A stretch of 35,297 nucleotides of DNA. It comes from an uncultured Lachnospiraceae bacterium. Its GTDB lineage: Bacteria; Bacillota; Clostridia; Lachnospirales; Lachnospiraceae. A program made the position numbers and the translations under genes. The DNA is taken from NCBI GenBank assembly GCA_947382625.1, contig CANDAG010000038.1:1-35297 (forward strand). Direction: 5' to 3'. The notes below the pieces were generated by a model. It searched no databases, was not told the DNA's origin, and saw nothing but the letters and a program-made list of their open reading frames with translations. The first letter of the stretch is position 1, and the number at the start of each line of letters is the position of its first letter. Below are positions 15,955-24,306 of the stretch, piece by piece.

Positions 15955-16373
15955 GTTTGCTGACAATGATCAAAAACAGCTTTGCACTTGGGGAGGTGGA
16001 TATCAGGACATATTCACCTCTTACCCTTGCGTATATCGGAGATGCGGTTTATGACCTGATCTTTCGTACGGCAGTGGTGCAAAGGGGAAATACTTCGCCG
16101 AATAAGCTTCATATCCGGACCACCAGGTATGTGAAGGCGCCTGCCCAGGCCCGTCTGGTGGAGGCAATCCTGGAGGATTTATCTGCGGAGGAGCTTGCCG
16201 TGTATAAAAGAGGAAAAAATGCAAAGCCTTATACCATGGCAAAAAATGCCACCGCGGGAGAGTACAAGAGAGCTACGGGTTTAGAAGCCCTGGTGGGGTA
16301 TCTGTACCTGACCGATCAGATGGAAAGAGTGCTTTTTCTGATACAGACAGGGCTTAGCAAGATGGAAGAATAA
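15939..16373 (+). CDS. mrnC: Mini-ribonuclease III
   Basis: A 144-residue RNase III catalytic domain without a double-stranded RNA-binding domain. Mini-III matures 23S rRNA in Bacillus. The catalytic signature is LAYIGDAVYDLIFRT, and the second acidic cluster is in GEYKRATGLEALVGYLYL. It overlaps the end of cysS by 16 bp, with GAAGGGG as ribosome site inside cysS. Being next to rlmB makes an rRNA-processing pair, the standard Firmicutes order. Confidence 0.95.
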   Translation: MEESISLLTMIKNSFALGEVDIRTYSPLTLAYIGDAVYDLIFRTAVVQRGNTSPNKLHIRTTRYVKAPAQARLVEAILEDLSAEELAVYKRGKNAKPYTMAKNATAGEYKRATGLEALVGYLYLTDQMERVLFLIQTGLSKMEE

Positions 16374-16398
16374 TTTTTTTATTATAAGGGAAAAGAAA

Positions 16399-17160
16399 AT
16401 GAGTGAACAGAGACAAAAATCGGAACAGGAGGCGTTCCTGATCGAAGGACGAAATGCAGTGACCGAAGCCCTGCGCGCAGGCAGGCCCATAGACCGGATC
16501 TATATTCAGGACGGTGTTCAGGACGGTCCGATCCTTACCATTAAGAGGGAAGCGAAAAAGCGGGATCTGGTAATCAAATATGTGGCCAGGGAACGTCTTG
16601 ACCAGATGTCAGAAACCGGCAGGCATCAGGGGGTCATCGCCTCTGCCGCTGCTTATGAATACGGGACGGTGGAGGAGATGCTGCAGAAGGCGGAGGAAAA
16701 GGGGGAGGCGCCTTTTTTATTCCTTCTGGACAATATTGAGGATCCCCATAATCTGGGGGCGATCATCCGGACGGCAAATCTTGCAGGCGCCCACGGAGTC
16801 ATCATTCCCAGGAACCGGGCGGCGGGACTGACTGCAGTGGTGGCGAAGGCTTCCGCAGGCGCCCTGAATTATACGCCGGTGGCCAGGGTCACCAATCTGG
16901 CCAGAACCATTGAGGAGCTCAAGGAAAAGGGGCTCTGGTTTGTGTGTGCGGATATGGACGGCACCATTATGTATGACTTAAACCTGACAGGCCCTATAGG
17001 TCTGGTAATAGGAAGCGAAGGGGAAGGCGTGGGCAGGCTGGTAAAGGAGAAATGTGACATGATCGCGGCCATTCCCATGAAAGGAAACATTGACTCCCTG
17101 AACGCTTCTGTGGCTGCCGGAGTACTGGGCTATGAGATTGTCCGGCAGAGGATGAAATAG
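16399..17160 (+). CDS. rlmB: 23S rRNA (guanosine-2'-O-)-methyltransferase RlmB, SpoU family
   Basis: A 253-residue SPOUT methyltransferase. An N-terminal substrate-binding domain (FLIEGRNAVTEALRAGRPID) precedes the knotted domain with motif 1 LDNIEDPHNLGAIIRTANLA, motif 2 IGLVIGSEGEGVGRLV and motif 3 IPMKGNIDSLNASVAAGVL. It methylates the 2'-O of a guanosine in 23S rRNA using SAM; the exact nucleotide is taken from the E. coli homologue. It follows mrnC by 25 bp. In most Firmicutes a NYN-domain RNase gene (yacP) comes next; here an SGNH hydrolase is in that place. Confidence 0.95.
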   Translation: MSEQRQKSEQEAFLIEGRNAVTEALRAGRPIDRIYIQDGVQDGPILTIKREAKKRDLVIKYVARERLDQMSETGRHQGVIASAAAYEYGTVEEMLQKAEEKGEAPFLFLLDNIEDPHNLGAIIRTANLAGAHGVIIPRNRAAGLTAVVAKASAGALNYTPVARVTNLARTIEELKEKGLWFVCADMDGTIMYDLNLTGPIGLVIGSEGEGVGRLVKEKCDMIAAIPMKGNIDSLNASVAAGVLGYEIVRQRMK

Positions 17161-17184
17161 CCGGATTTTGAAGCGAGGTTTGAA

Positions 17185-18600
17185 ATGGGAAAGATCAACA
17201 GAGCTTTGCTGATGCTGATCGCCATGGGAGCGATCATGCTTACCGCAGTGGGGATCGACAGAGGCATGCAGCACGTGAAGGATCAAAGGCTGGAAGCAGA
17301 ACGGCTGGAGAGATATGAAAAGGCCTATGCGGATGTGGCAGATATCGAAATGACCATCAGAGAGCTGGCCCGTGACCAGGAGGCGCTTGAGGCATATCTG
17401 GAGGAACACAGGGAATATTTTGACGATATGGCGGGTTTTGTGGAGGATGCCGATGGAAGCGGTGAAGATGACAAGTCTTTTTCAGAAGAGGACATGCAGA
17501 ATATCTCAGGCAATCGTGCGGAGGATACCGTCAGCGGGATGAAGCCAGGCTTCGAAGAGGCTTTGGATGTGTCCGGCAATGAGACGGGCAGCGTCTCTGA
17601 GAACGGGATATGGGGAGTTTCCGGCAATGGCGCAGACGATGTCTCTGCCAATGGGATCCTTCAGGTATCCGGCAATGAGCTGTGGAGTCTGAATGGAGAT
17701 TATCTGTGGGATGCAGATGAAAATGTGTGGCGGGATATTTCAGGGAATATCATAGACCCTGCCGGGGAAAGCAAGGGGACGGTTTCCGGGAATGTTCAGG
17801 AGGAAATAGCAACGGAGACGACGCTGTCCCTCCAGGAAAAACGTAAGATCCGCGGCTCTTACATGGAGACACGGATGCAGAATGAGCTTGACCAGGAGAT
17901 CATAGCCGGAGGCAGGGTGGATTTTTCCGATGTCTCCATTGCCTGTCTGGGAGACAGTATTACGGAGGCCGCCAATTTGAGCGACAAGGAGGACTATAAG
18001 CAGTATTCCTATCCGACCCGGCTGGGAGAGCTGTTAGGAGCAGAGAGCGTAACCAATCTCGGGATCGGAGGATCATCTATCGGCAGATACTGGGATAATG
18101 CTTTTGTGGACAGATACCGGGAAATACCTCAGGATACAGATCTGATCCTGGTGATGGGTGGTACCAATGACGGTTTTTGTATGAATCAGGAGGAGTTAGG
18201 GACCATGGAGGAGAGGAAGGCGCGCACCTTCATCGGCGACCTGGACGAGCTCCTTAAGGGATTGAAAGAGGATTATCCGGATGCAGAGGTTGTGCTTGTG
18301 ACGCCGCTGCCTAATGTGCTTCATGATATTTTAAGGAAGGAAAGAGATTACCTTCTTCCCCAGAGCATCATCGTAAACGCCATGAAGACATTGGCCGGGG
18401 AGTATGGGATACCGGTGATCGATCTTTATAATTCCAATATATTGGATACCCATGATGCGGCAGTGATCTATAATTATATGCCGGATGGCGTGCACTGCAA
18501 TGAGAGCGGCTATACCCTGCTGGCAGAGCATCTTGCGGCGGAGCTGATCCGGATGTATGAGGCAAAAGCTCCGGCAGATGATATTCTGCCGGAGCTTTAA
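17185..18600 (+). CDS. Membrane-anchored SGNH/GDSL hydrolase with VSGN-repeat linker
   Basis: A 471-residue protein in three parts. Residues 6-22 are a membrane helix (ALLMLIAMGAIMLTAVG), followed by a coiled coil to about 85. Residues about 105-205 are a low-complexity linker with nine variants of V/I-S-G-N (VSGNGADDVSANG and similar). From residue 250 there is an SGNH hydrolase domain: block I CLGDSITEA with Ser258, block III VMGGTNDG, and block V PDGVHCNESG with Asp434 and His437. The catalytic domain should be outside the cell, where such enzymes remove acyl groups from glycans or wall polymers; the substrate is unknown. The start has only a weak site (GCGAGG). It lies 24 bp after rlmB, so probably transcribed with it. 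Confidence 0.87.
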   Translation: MGKINRALLMLIAMGAIMLTAVGIDRGMQHVKDQRLEAERLERYEKAYADVADIEMTIRELARDQEALEAYLEEHREYFDDMAGFVEDADGSGEDDKSFSEEDMQNISGNRAEDTVSGMKPGFEEALDVSGNETGSVSENGIWGVSGNGADDVSANGILQVSGNELWSLNGDYLWDADENVWRDISGNIIDPAGESKGTVSGNVQEEIATETTLSLQEKRKIRGSYMETRMQNELDQEIIAGGRVDFSDVSIACLGDSITEAANLSDKEDYKQYSYPTRLGELLGAESVTNLGIGGSSIGRYWDNAFVDRYREIPQDTDLILVMGGTNDGFCMNQEELGTMEERKARTFIGDLDELLKGLKEDYPDAEVVLVTPLPNVLHDILRKERDYLLPQSIIVNAMKTLAGEYGIPVIDLYNSNILDTHDAAVIYNYMPDGVHCNESGYTLLAEHLAAELIRMYEAKAPADDILPEL

Positions 18601-18624
18601 CGAAGCATGCTGATGCATGCGTAG

Positions 18625-18668
18625 GTCATAAGGAATCCTCCCACCTACGGCGGGTCCCTCCTTATGAC
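18625..18668. terminator. Hairpin between the SGNH gene and the small secreted protein gene
   Basis: A perfect 10-bp stem, GTCATAAGGA (18625-18634) and TCCTTATGAC (18659-18668), with an inner CCACC/GGCGGG pairing. It overlaps the stop of the minus-strand gene. There is no T-run, so termination is unsure. Confidence 0.5.
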
Positions 18669-18952
18669 ATGTGACAGCTATGTCTTCTGCCGTGATGTTT
18701 TCTGGCAGATCGGACAGCTGTCTGGCAGGAACCGTCACAGTAGCCGCCTTCATGGTCATAGCCACAATAGTATTCATCGTCGTGGAGATGATGCCCCTTT
18801 TCCGTGCAGTCCTCCACCGTGCAGACCGGATAACGGGTATCCGTCGTGGTCTGGCTCTGGCGATGATGGCCATGAGCAGAAACCGGAACGACCAAAAGGG
18901 CAGAGAGCATAAGGCCTGCCATTCCTGCCATCAGCGTTTTTTTGAGACACAT
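18662..18952 (-). CDS. Small secreted His/Cys-rich protein, unknown
   Basis: A 96-residue protein with a clear signal peptide (KKTLMAGMAGLMLSALLVVPVSA, cut after about residue 26). The mature part is rich in His and Cys: AHGHHRQ, then CTVEDCTEKGHHLHDD, YYCGYDHEGGYCDGSC and a basic tail KHHGRRHSCH. The Cys/His spacing suggests metal binding outside the cell, perhaps zinc or copper. I do not recognise a named family. AAAGGAGG lies 10 nt upstream and a good promoter lies beyond it, so the gene is real. It is placed opposite to the cysE-sigH direction and breaks up the usual rlmB-sigH order. Confidence 0.78.
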   Translation of the reverse strand: MCLKKTLMAGMAGLMLSALLVVPVSAHGHHRQSQTTTDTRYPVCTVEDCTEKGHHLHDDEYYCGYDHEGGYCDGSCQTAVRSARKHHGRRHSCHMS

Positions 18953-18982
18953 AGCTACAGCGCCTCCTTTCTTTATAGGGAG

Positions 18983-19011
18983 ATTATACTATTTAGCAGG
19001 GAGAAAAGCAA
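18983..19011 (-). promoter_or_regulatory. Promoter of the small secreted protein gene
   Basis: On the minus strand: TTGCTT (19011-19006), 17-bp spacer, TATAAT (18988-18983), about 30 bp upstream of the start codon. Confidence 0.7.
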
Positions 19012-19018
19012 GACAGGA

Positions 19019-19109
19019 GTTACTTTTCACACGTACGCCAGCGGGCTGCCCGGACGTAGGCAAAGTCCTACGTCCGATCTGGTTTTCTGGCGTGCCCGTG
19101 AAAAGTAAC
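19019..19109. repeat. 91-bp nested inverted repeat upstream of sigH
   Basis: Outer arms GTTACTTTTCAC (19019-19030) and GTGAAAAGTAAC (19098-19109) are perfect complements. Next come ACGCCAG / CTGGCGT (19035-19041, 19087-19093), and in the centre CGGACGTAGG / CCTACGTCCG (19051-19060, 19067-19076) with loop CAAAGT. It ends 16 bp before the sigH start codon, just before its ribosome site. It may be a small mobile hairpin or a leader element. Confidence 0.65.
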
Positions 19110-19125
19110 AGACAGGAGGAGGGGT

Positions 19126-19749
19126 ATGGCAAGATCCTACGAAAAATACACAGATGAGGAGCTGATCGTACAGCTCCGGGACGGGGAATCCGCTATCACC
19201 GATTATATTATGGATAAATACAAAAATCTCGTGCGCCGCAAGGCGAAATCCATGTATATTTTAGGGGCTGACCGGGAGGATCTGATCCAGGAGGGGATGA
19301 TCGGCCTCTTTAAGGCTATACGGGATTATGATACGGGACGGGATGCCAGTTTTTCCACCTTTGCCGATCTGTGTGTGTCAAGACAGATGTATACGGCGGT
19401 CCAGGCAGCAGGCAGGCAGAAGCATGCGCCTTTAAATACCTATATTTCCCTCTATGCAGGCAGTGCGGAAAATGATGGGAGCGGTAAGGGGGAGGAATGG
19501 GAGCTCATCGATTCCGTGGCTTCCCGATTCGAAAAGAACCCGGAGGAGCTTTTGATCGATAAGGAAAATGTGGAGCTTTTGGAGAAGGTGATCGACAGAG
19601 AGCTAAGCAGCTTTGAGAAGCAGGTGCTGGATCTGTATCTTACAGGGATGACCTATAGCCAGATTGCAAGAGTGTTAGGGCGGGATGATAAATCCACGGA
19701 CAATGCCCTCCAGAGGATCAAATCCAAGCTGAAGCGGGCGATCCTATAG
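19126..19749 (+). CDS. sigH: RNA polymerase sporulation sigma factor SigH
   Basis: A 207-residue sigma-70 family factor. Region 2 is YIMDKYKNLVRRKAKSMY with LGADREDLIQEGMIGLFKAI and SFSTFADLCVSRQM; region 4 is FEKQVLDLYLTGMTYSQIAR with LGRDDKSTDNALQRIKSK. In Firmicutes SigH (Spo0H) directs early sporulation and stationary-phase genes. The location after cysE-cysS-mrnC-rlmB fits the standard gene order, which supports SigH over another sigma factor. CAGGAGGAGG lies just upstream. The stop codon is embedded in a 16-bp perfect hairpin. Confidence 0.92.
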   Translation: MARSYEKYTDEELIVQLRDGESAITDYIMDKYKNLVRRKAKSMYILGADREDLIQEGMIGLFKAIRDYDTGRDASFSTFADLCVSRQMYTAVQAAGRQKHAPLNTYISLYAGSAENDGSGKGEEWELIDSVASRFEKNPEELLIDKENVELLEKVIDRELSSFEKQVLDLYLTGMTYSQIARVLGRDDKSTDNALQRIKSKLKRAIL

Positions 19750-19885
19750 TGGGCGACAAACTATTTTGTCGCCCACTATAGACCCTCCGGGGGATGCGCA
19801 CGATTTTGCAAAGGTAAATGCTGCGCTTTGCGCAACGCAAAATCGGCGCAGTGAACGCCAAAAACAAAAATTTTTGGCGTTCACT
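19745..19885. terminator. Three consecutive hairpins after sigH
   Basis: (1) TATAGTGGGCGACAAA (19745-19760) with its complement (19765-19780), 16 bp perfect, loop CTAT, overlapping the sigH stop. (2) A longer imperfect hairpin around 19795-19849: TGCGC-ACGATTTTGC against GCAAAATCG-GCGCA. (3) AGTGAACGCCAAAAA (19850-19864) with its complement (19871-19885), 15 bp perfect. Together they fill the gap before the RND promoter; no gene is present. Hairpin 3 has a T-run inside its 3' arm and could terminate. Confidence 0.6.
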
Positions 19886-19934
19886 AAAATAATTCTAAAA
19901 ATATAAAAATTAAGTTAAAAAACAAAAGGGTATA

Positions 19935-19963
19935 TTGACAGAAAAAGAGTTTGTCAATATACT
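19935..19963 (+). promoter_or_regulatory. Promoter of the RND exporter gene
   Basis: TTGACA (19935-19940), exactly 17 bp, TATACT (19958-19963): near consensus. The -35 and -10 boxes lie in the two arms of a dyad, GTATATTGACA and TGTCAATATAC, followed by a T-run, so the same bases could also form a hairpin. Confidence 0.75.
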
Positions 19964-19973
19964 TTTTTTGGTG

Positions 19974-19989
19974 CCGACCGACTGGTCGG
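19974..19989 (+). promoter_or_regulatory. TetR-type operator near +1 of the RND promoter
   Basis: The palindrome CCGACCGACTGGTCGG (6-bp arms, 4-bp centre) lies 11 bp after the -10 box, where bound repressor would block initiation or escape. Dyads of this CGACC-GGTCG kind are common TetR-family sites. The TetR gene two steps downstream is the likely ligand-controlled repressor. Confidence 0.65.
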
Positions 19990-20049
19990 ACGGAAAGAAA
20001 AATATTTTGCAGAGCAGCTTTTCGAATAAAAAAGAAAGGACAGGTACAT

Positions 20050-23000
20050 ATGCTATCAAAATTCAGTGTTAAGAAGCCGTACACCGTGCTGGTGGCGGTG
20101 GTGCTTGTGATCGTTCTGGGAGTCGTTTCTTTTATGAAAATGACCACAGACCTTTTGCCTAATATCAGTCTGCCTTACGTGATCGTAATGACAGCCTATC
20201 CGGGGGCCAGCCCGGAAACGGTGGAGACGGTGGTCACCAAGCCGGTGGAATCATCTATGGCAACGGTGAGCAATATTGAGAGCATCAGCTCTGTATCCAG
20301 CGAAAACTATTCCATGGTGATCCTTGAATTCGCCCAGTCTGCAGATATGAATGCGGTGTCATTGGAGATCAGGGAAAACCTGGACCAGATCAAGAGCTAT
20401 TGGGATGATTCTGTGAGCAATCCCATTATCATGAAGCTGAATCCCGATATGCTCCCGGTGATGATCGCAGCAGTGGGCGGCCATGATATGGATGCTTCTG
20501 AGGTCACCCTTATGACAGAAAATACTATCATACCCGCGTTAGAGAGTATTGACGGGGTGGCATCTGCCAGTGCAACAGGTCTTTTGGAGGAGAGCGTCAA
20601 TGTTATTATCCGGCAGGAAAAGGTGGATAAGATCAACAGACAGGTATTTGGCTCTATCGACGAAGAGATTGATGAGGCAAAGGAAGACCTGAATGAAAGC
20701 AGAGAAGAGGTCTATGATGGCCAGGCGGAGATCGATAACGCACGCAAGGAGCTTGCAGATTCCAAAAGAGAGCTTGCCGACAAGCGTCAGGAGCTTGTAG
20801 ATTCCAAGGCGGAGCTTGAGGATTCCCGTAAGGAGTTAGAGGATGGCAAGGCAGAGATCGCAGAGAACAGGGTGAAGCTTGAGGAAGGAAAGACAGAGCT
20901 TGCCAATCAGAAGGAGGCCGCTACCCGCCAGCTGGCAGAGACAGAAACCAGGCTCATGACTGCCAAATCAGAGAATGAGGCGAGGAAGGTTCATATCCAG
21001 ATGGAAATAGAAACCTTCAGAATGCTTTTGGACGAGGCCGAAAAGAAGCTGGAAGAAATGGAATCCGAAACCGGCACGCCGGAGGACACGCCGGAGATGG
21101 CTCAGATCAGCGCCAGTATCCAGGAGGGAAACGATCTTTCCTCACTGATAGAAGAACGATACGGGGATCTGGAATATTCTTTGTGGGAGGAGTCTGACCG
21201 GGTCAGGATCGAGCAGTATCTGTCTACCAGCTTTGACGATAATGCGGGAATGGGAGATGTGCTGTCCCAGATCTTTGAAGTAATCCAGGGATATCAGGGG
21301 CAGTACGATGCGCTTCTGGAGATTCTGATGAGCGGCTGGGAGGCCCAGAAGGCGGAAGCCGTTATCAAGGCCAAAGAAGCAATCCTGGAATATCGGGGAA
21401 AGATTGACGAGCTGGAAGGGATACTGTCTATGATTGATGACGGGCTTGCCCAGATCGATGAAGGCTTAAGCCAGCTCTATAAGGGCAATATAACAGCAGC
21501 CACAGAGTTTGCCAATGCGCAGACCACAATCAGCCTGGGAGAGCTGCAGTTAGGCACAGCGGAGGCTCAGCTTGACGCAGGCAAGTCCCAGCTGGAGGCA
21601 GCAGAAAAGCAGTTAAAGTCCGGAGAAGAGCAGTTAGAGGCCGGAGAAGAACAGATCAAAGACGGGGAAAAGCAGCTCGACGATACGGCGGAGCAGCTGG
21701 CGGACGCCCTTCAGCAGATCCTTGATGGGGAGGAGCAGCTGGAGGAAAGCCGGGAGGAGGCCTATGACAAGGCGGATATGCACAGCATCCTTACCGTGGA
21801 GACCGTTGAAAAGCTGCTGATGGCCCAGAATTTTTCCATGCCTGCAGGCTATGTTACAGAAAACGGGATCTCCTATCTGATCCGTGTGGGAGATAAGCCG
21901 GAGGATATTGAGGAACTGAAGAAAATGCCGCTCATGAATCTGGAGATGGACGGCGTGGACGTGATCACCTTAGGGGACGTGGCGGATGTGTTTATGACGG
22001 ATAATTCCGCAGACATCTATGCCAATGTAAACGGAGCCCCCGGCATTATGGTGACCCTGCAGAAGCAGACAGGGTACTCTACCGGAGATGTGTCGGACAG
22101 GATCCTGGAGAAGTTTGAGGAGCTTATGGAGGAAAATGAGGATCTGATGCTGATCACCCTGATGGATCAGGGGATTTACATTGATCTGGTCATGGATTCC
22201 ATTATCAATAACATCCTTTTTGGAGCCGTGCTTGCGATCATTATCCTGATCCTGTTCCTGAAGGATCTGCGTCCTACGGCTGTGATCGCCTTTTCCATTC
22301 CGATCAGTCTTGTGACGGCCATCGTCTGCATGTACTTTTCGGGAGTTACTTTAAACGTAATTTCGTTATCCGGCCTGGCGCTGGGGATCGGTATGCTGGT
22401 GGATAACTCCATCGTGGTGATCGAAAATATTTACCGGCTCCGGAAGGAAGGGTATTCGGCCCGGGAGGCTGCCATCGAAGGAGCTGGGGAAGTGGCAGGG
22501 GCTATTATGGCCTCCACACTTACCACTGTGTGCGTATTTTTGCCGATTGTGTTTACGGAAGGGATCACCCGGCAGCTCTTTGTGGATATGGGCCTGACCA
22601 TTGCTTACTCTCTGCTTGCCAGTCTGGTGATCGCCCTTACGGTGGTGCCGGCAATGGCCTCCGGCATGCTGACAAAGACCAGAGAGACCTCGGACGGGAA
22701 ATTTTTTGCGGCGCTTTCCGGCGGATACGAGAAGCTGCTCGCCCTTGCCCTTAAGTGGAAGCCGGTGGTACTGATCCTGGTGGTGGCTCTGCTGGGGATC
22801 AGCGCCTATGCTTCTTATTCTAAGGGGACGGCTTTTATGCCGGATATGGACAGCACCCAGTTTAATATGTCCATCACCATGCCTAAGGATACGCCTCTTT
22901 CGGAAACTGCAAAGGTGACAGATGAGGTGGTGGAGAGACTTCTTGCAAGGGAGGATGTGGCGGATGTAGGAGCCATGGCTTCTTCCTCCTCCATGACCAT

Positions 23001-24303
23001 GCTTACCGGCGGGGGAAATACGGCCACCAATGCTACTACTCTTTATCTTTCCATGCGTGAGGATAAAGAAAAATCCAATGAGGTGATCGCTGATGAGATC
23101 ATGGAGGAATTATCGGACATTTGCGAGGAAAATGATGCGGAGATCGTGATCGATACCTCCTCCATGGATATGAGCGCCTTAGGAGGCAGCGGTATCACTG
23201 TGCAGGTGAGAGGGCGTGATCTTGACCGGATGCAGGAGATTGCCAGAGATATTGCCGCCATCGCAGAGGGCGTGGAGGGAACGGAAAATGTTTCTGACGG
23301 CTTAGAGGAGTCTACCGGAGAGCTGCGTGTTCTGGTGGATCGGGATAAGGCCATCGAGCATGGAATGACTGTGGCTGAAATCTTCAGTCAGCTGGCGGAA
23401 AAGCTTGCGGAAAGCACCAGCGCAACCACTTTGGAGACCGCAGATAATGAATTTGAGGTTTTTGTGAAGCATGGGACGGATATTGCCCTTACCAGAGAGC
23501 TGGTAAAGGAAGTGGTTCTGGAGAGGACGAAGCAGGATGGTACAAAGGAAAAGATCCCTCTGTCAGAGGTGGCGGATTTTGAGGATACCATTTCTCCGGA
23601 TTCCGTCAACAGGGTGGATCAGAACCGTTATATTGCCGTATCTGCAGGGATTGCAGACGGTTACAATGTAGGTCTGGTATCGGATGCTTTGGAGAAGGAG
23701 CTGGCCGGATATGAGATGCCTTCCGGCTACAGTCTTGTGATGAGCGGTGAGAATGAGATGATCACAGACGCCATGGAACAGCTTTACCTGATGCTGCTGC
23801 TTGCGCTGATCTTTATGTATCTGATCATGGTGGCACAGTTCCAGTCGCTGTTATCGCCCTTTATCATCATGTTTACCATTCCTCTGGCTTTTACCGGCGG
23901 ATTTTTGGGACTGGTGGTCAGCGGAAGCGAGCTCAGCGTCATTGCACTTATTGGATTTGTGATGCTTTCCGGTATTATTGTAAATAATGGTATCGTGCTG
24001 GTGGATTATACCAATCAGCTCCGCAGTGAAGGAATGGGGAAACGGGAGGCTCTCATGGAGGCGGGAAGGACCAGGATGCGTCCGGTACTGATGACGGCGC
24101 TGACAACGATCCTGGCGCTCTGCACCATGGTATTCAGTCACGACATGGGGGCCGAGATGGGAAGGCCTATGGCTATCGTTACGATCGGCGGACTTACCTA
24201 TGGTACGGTGCTTACCCTGGTAGTGATCCCGTGTATTTATGATATTTTCCATAAGGAGAAAAAATCGCCTGATCAGGCGAAAGCGGCAAATGAGGAGGTT
24301 TAG
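20050..24303 (+). CDS. RND superfamily exporter with large coiled-coil insertion
   Basis: A 1417-residue RND transporter (ACR_tran type). Residues 9-29 are the first membrane helix; PNISLPYVIVMTAYPGASPE is the usual porter-domain motif. After residue ~198 a long heptad-like insertion occurs (KELADSKRELADKRQEL and so on), with a second helical part to about 576. The membrane bundle (about 713-877) has LALGIGMLVDNSIVVIENIY, with a single Asp in place of the paired DD of AcrB; the second bundle is at about 1241-1394. ATG 20050 is chosen because in-frame codons further upstream run through the promoter. No membrane fusion protein or TolC is nearby; the coiled coil may replace such a partner or span the wall. 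Controlled by the TetR gene 3 bp downstream, so it probably expels toxic amphiphiles. Confidence 0.9.
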   Translation: MLSKFSVKKPYTVLVAVVLVIVLGVVSFMKMTTDLLPNISLPYVIVMTAYPGASPETVETVVTKPVESSMATVSNIESISSVSSENYSMVILEFAQSADMNAVSLEIRENLDQIKSYWDDSVSNPIIMKLNPDMLPVMIAAVGGHDMDASEVTLMTENTIIPALESIDGVASASATGLLEESVNVIIRQEKVDKINRQVFGSIDEEIDEAKEDLNESREEVYDGQAEIDNARKELADSKRELADKRQELVDSKAELEDSRKELEDGKAEIAENRVKLEEGKTELANQKEAATRQLAETETRLMTAKSENEARKVHIQMEIETFRMLLDEAEKKLEEMESETGTPEDTPEMAQISASIQEGNDLSSLIEERYGDLEYSLWEESDRVRIEQYLSTSFDDNAGMGDVLSQIFEVIQGYQGQYDALLEILMSGWEAQKAEAVIKAKEAILEYRGKIDELEGILSMIDDGLAQIDEGLSQLYKGNITAATEFANAQTTISLGELQLGTAEAQLDAGKSQLEAAEKQLKSGEEQLEAGEEQIKDGEKQLDDTAEQLADALQQILDGEEQLEESREEAYDKADMHSILTVETVEKLLMAQNFSMPAGYVTENGISYLIRVGDKPEDIEELKKMPLMNLEMDGVDVITLGDVADVFMTDNSADIYANVNGAPGIMVTLQKQTGYSTGDVSDRILEKFEELMEENEDLMLITLMDQGIYIDLVMDSIINNILFGAVLAIIILILFLKDLRPTAVIAFSIPISLVTAIVCMYFSGVTLNVISLSGLALGIGMLVDNSIVVIENIYRLRKEGYSAREAAIEGAGEVAGAIMASTLTTVCVFLPIVFTEGITRQLFVDMGLTIAYSLLASLVIALTVVPAMASGMLTKTRETSDGKFFAALSGGYEKLLALALKWKPVVLILVVALLGISAYASYSKGTAFMPDMDSTQFNMSITMPKDTPLSETAKVTDEVVERLLAREDVADVGAMASSSSMTMLTGGGNTATNATTLYLSMREDKEKSNEVIADEIMEELSDICEENDAEIVIDTSSMDMSALGGSGITVQVRGRDLDRMQEIARDIAAIAEGVEGTENVSDGLEESTGELRVLVDRDKAIEHGMTVAEIFSQLAEKLAESTSATTLETADNEFEVFVKHGTDIALTRELVKEVVLERTKQDGTKEKIPLSEVADFEDTISPDSVNRVDQNRYIAVSAGIADGYNVGLVSDALEKELAGYEMPSGYSLVMSGENEMITDAMEQLYLMLLLALIFMYLIMVAQFQSLLSPFIIMFTIPLAFTGGFLGLVVSGSELSVIALIGFVMLSGIIVNNGIVLVDYTNQLRSEGMGKREALMEAGRTRMRPVLMTALTTILALCTMVFSHDMGAEMGRPMAIVTIGGLTYGTVLTLVVIPCIYDIFHKEKKSPDQAKAANEEV

Positions 24304-24306
24304 GCT

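Noticed and set aside
19935-19970. GTATATTGACA...TGTCAATATAC plus T-run as a terminator.
   Set aside because: The same bases form an almost perfect promoter (TTGACA, 17 bp, TATACT) directly before an operator; the stem is AT-rich and weak, so promoter is the better reading.
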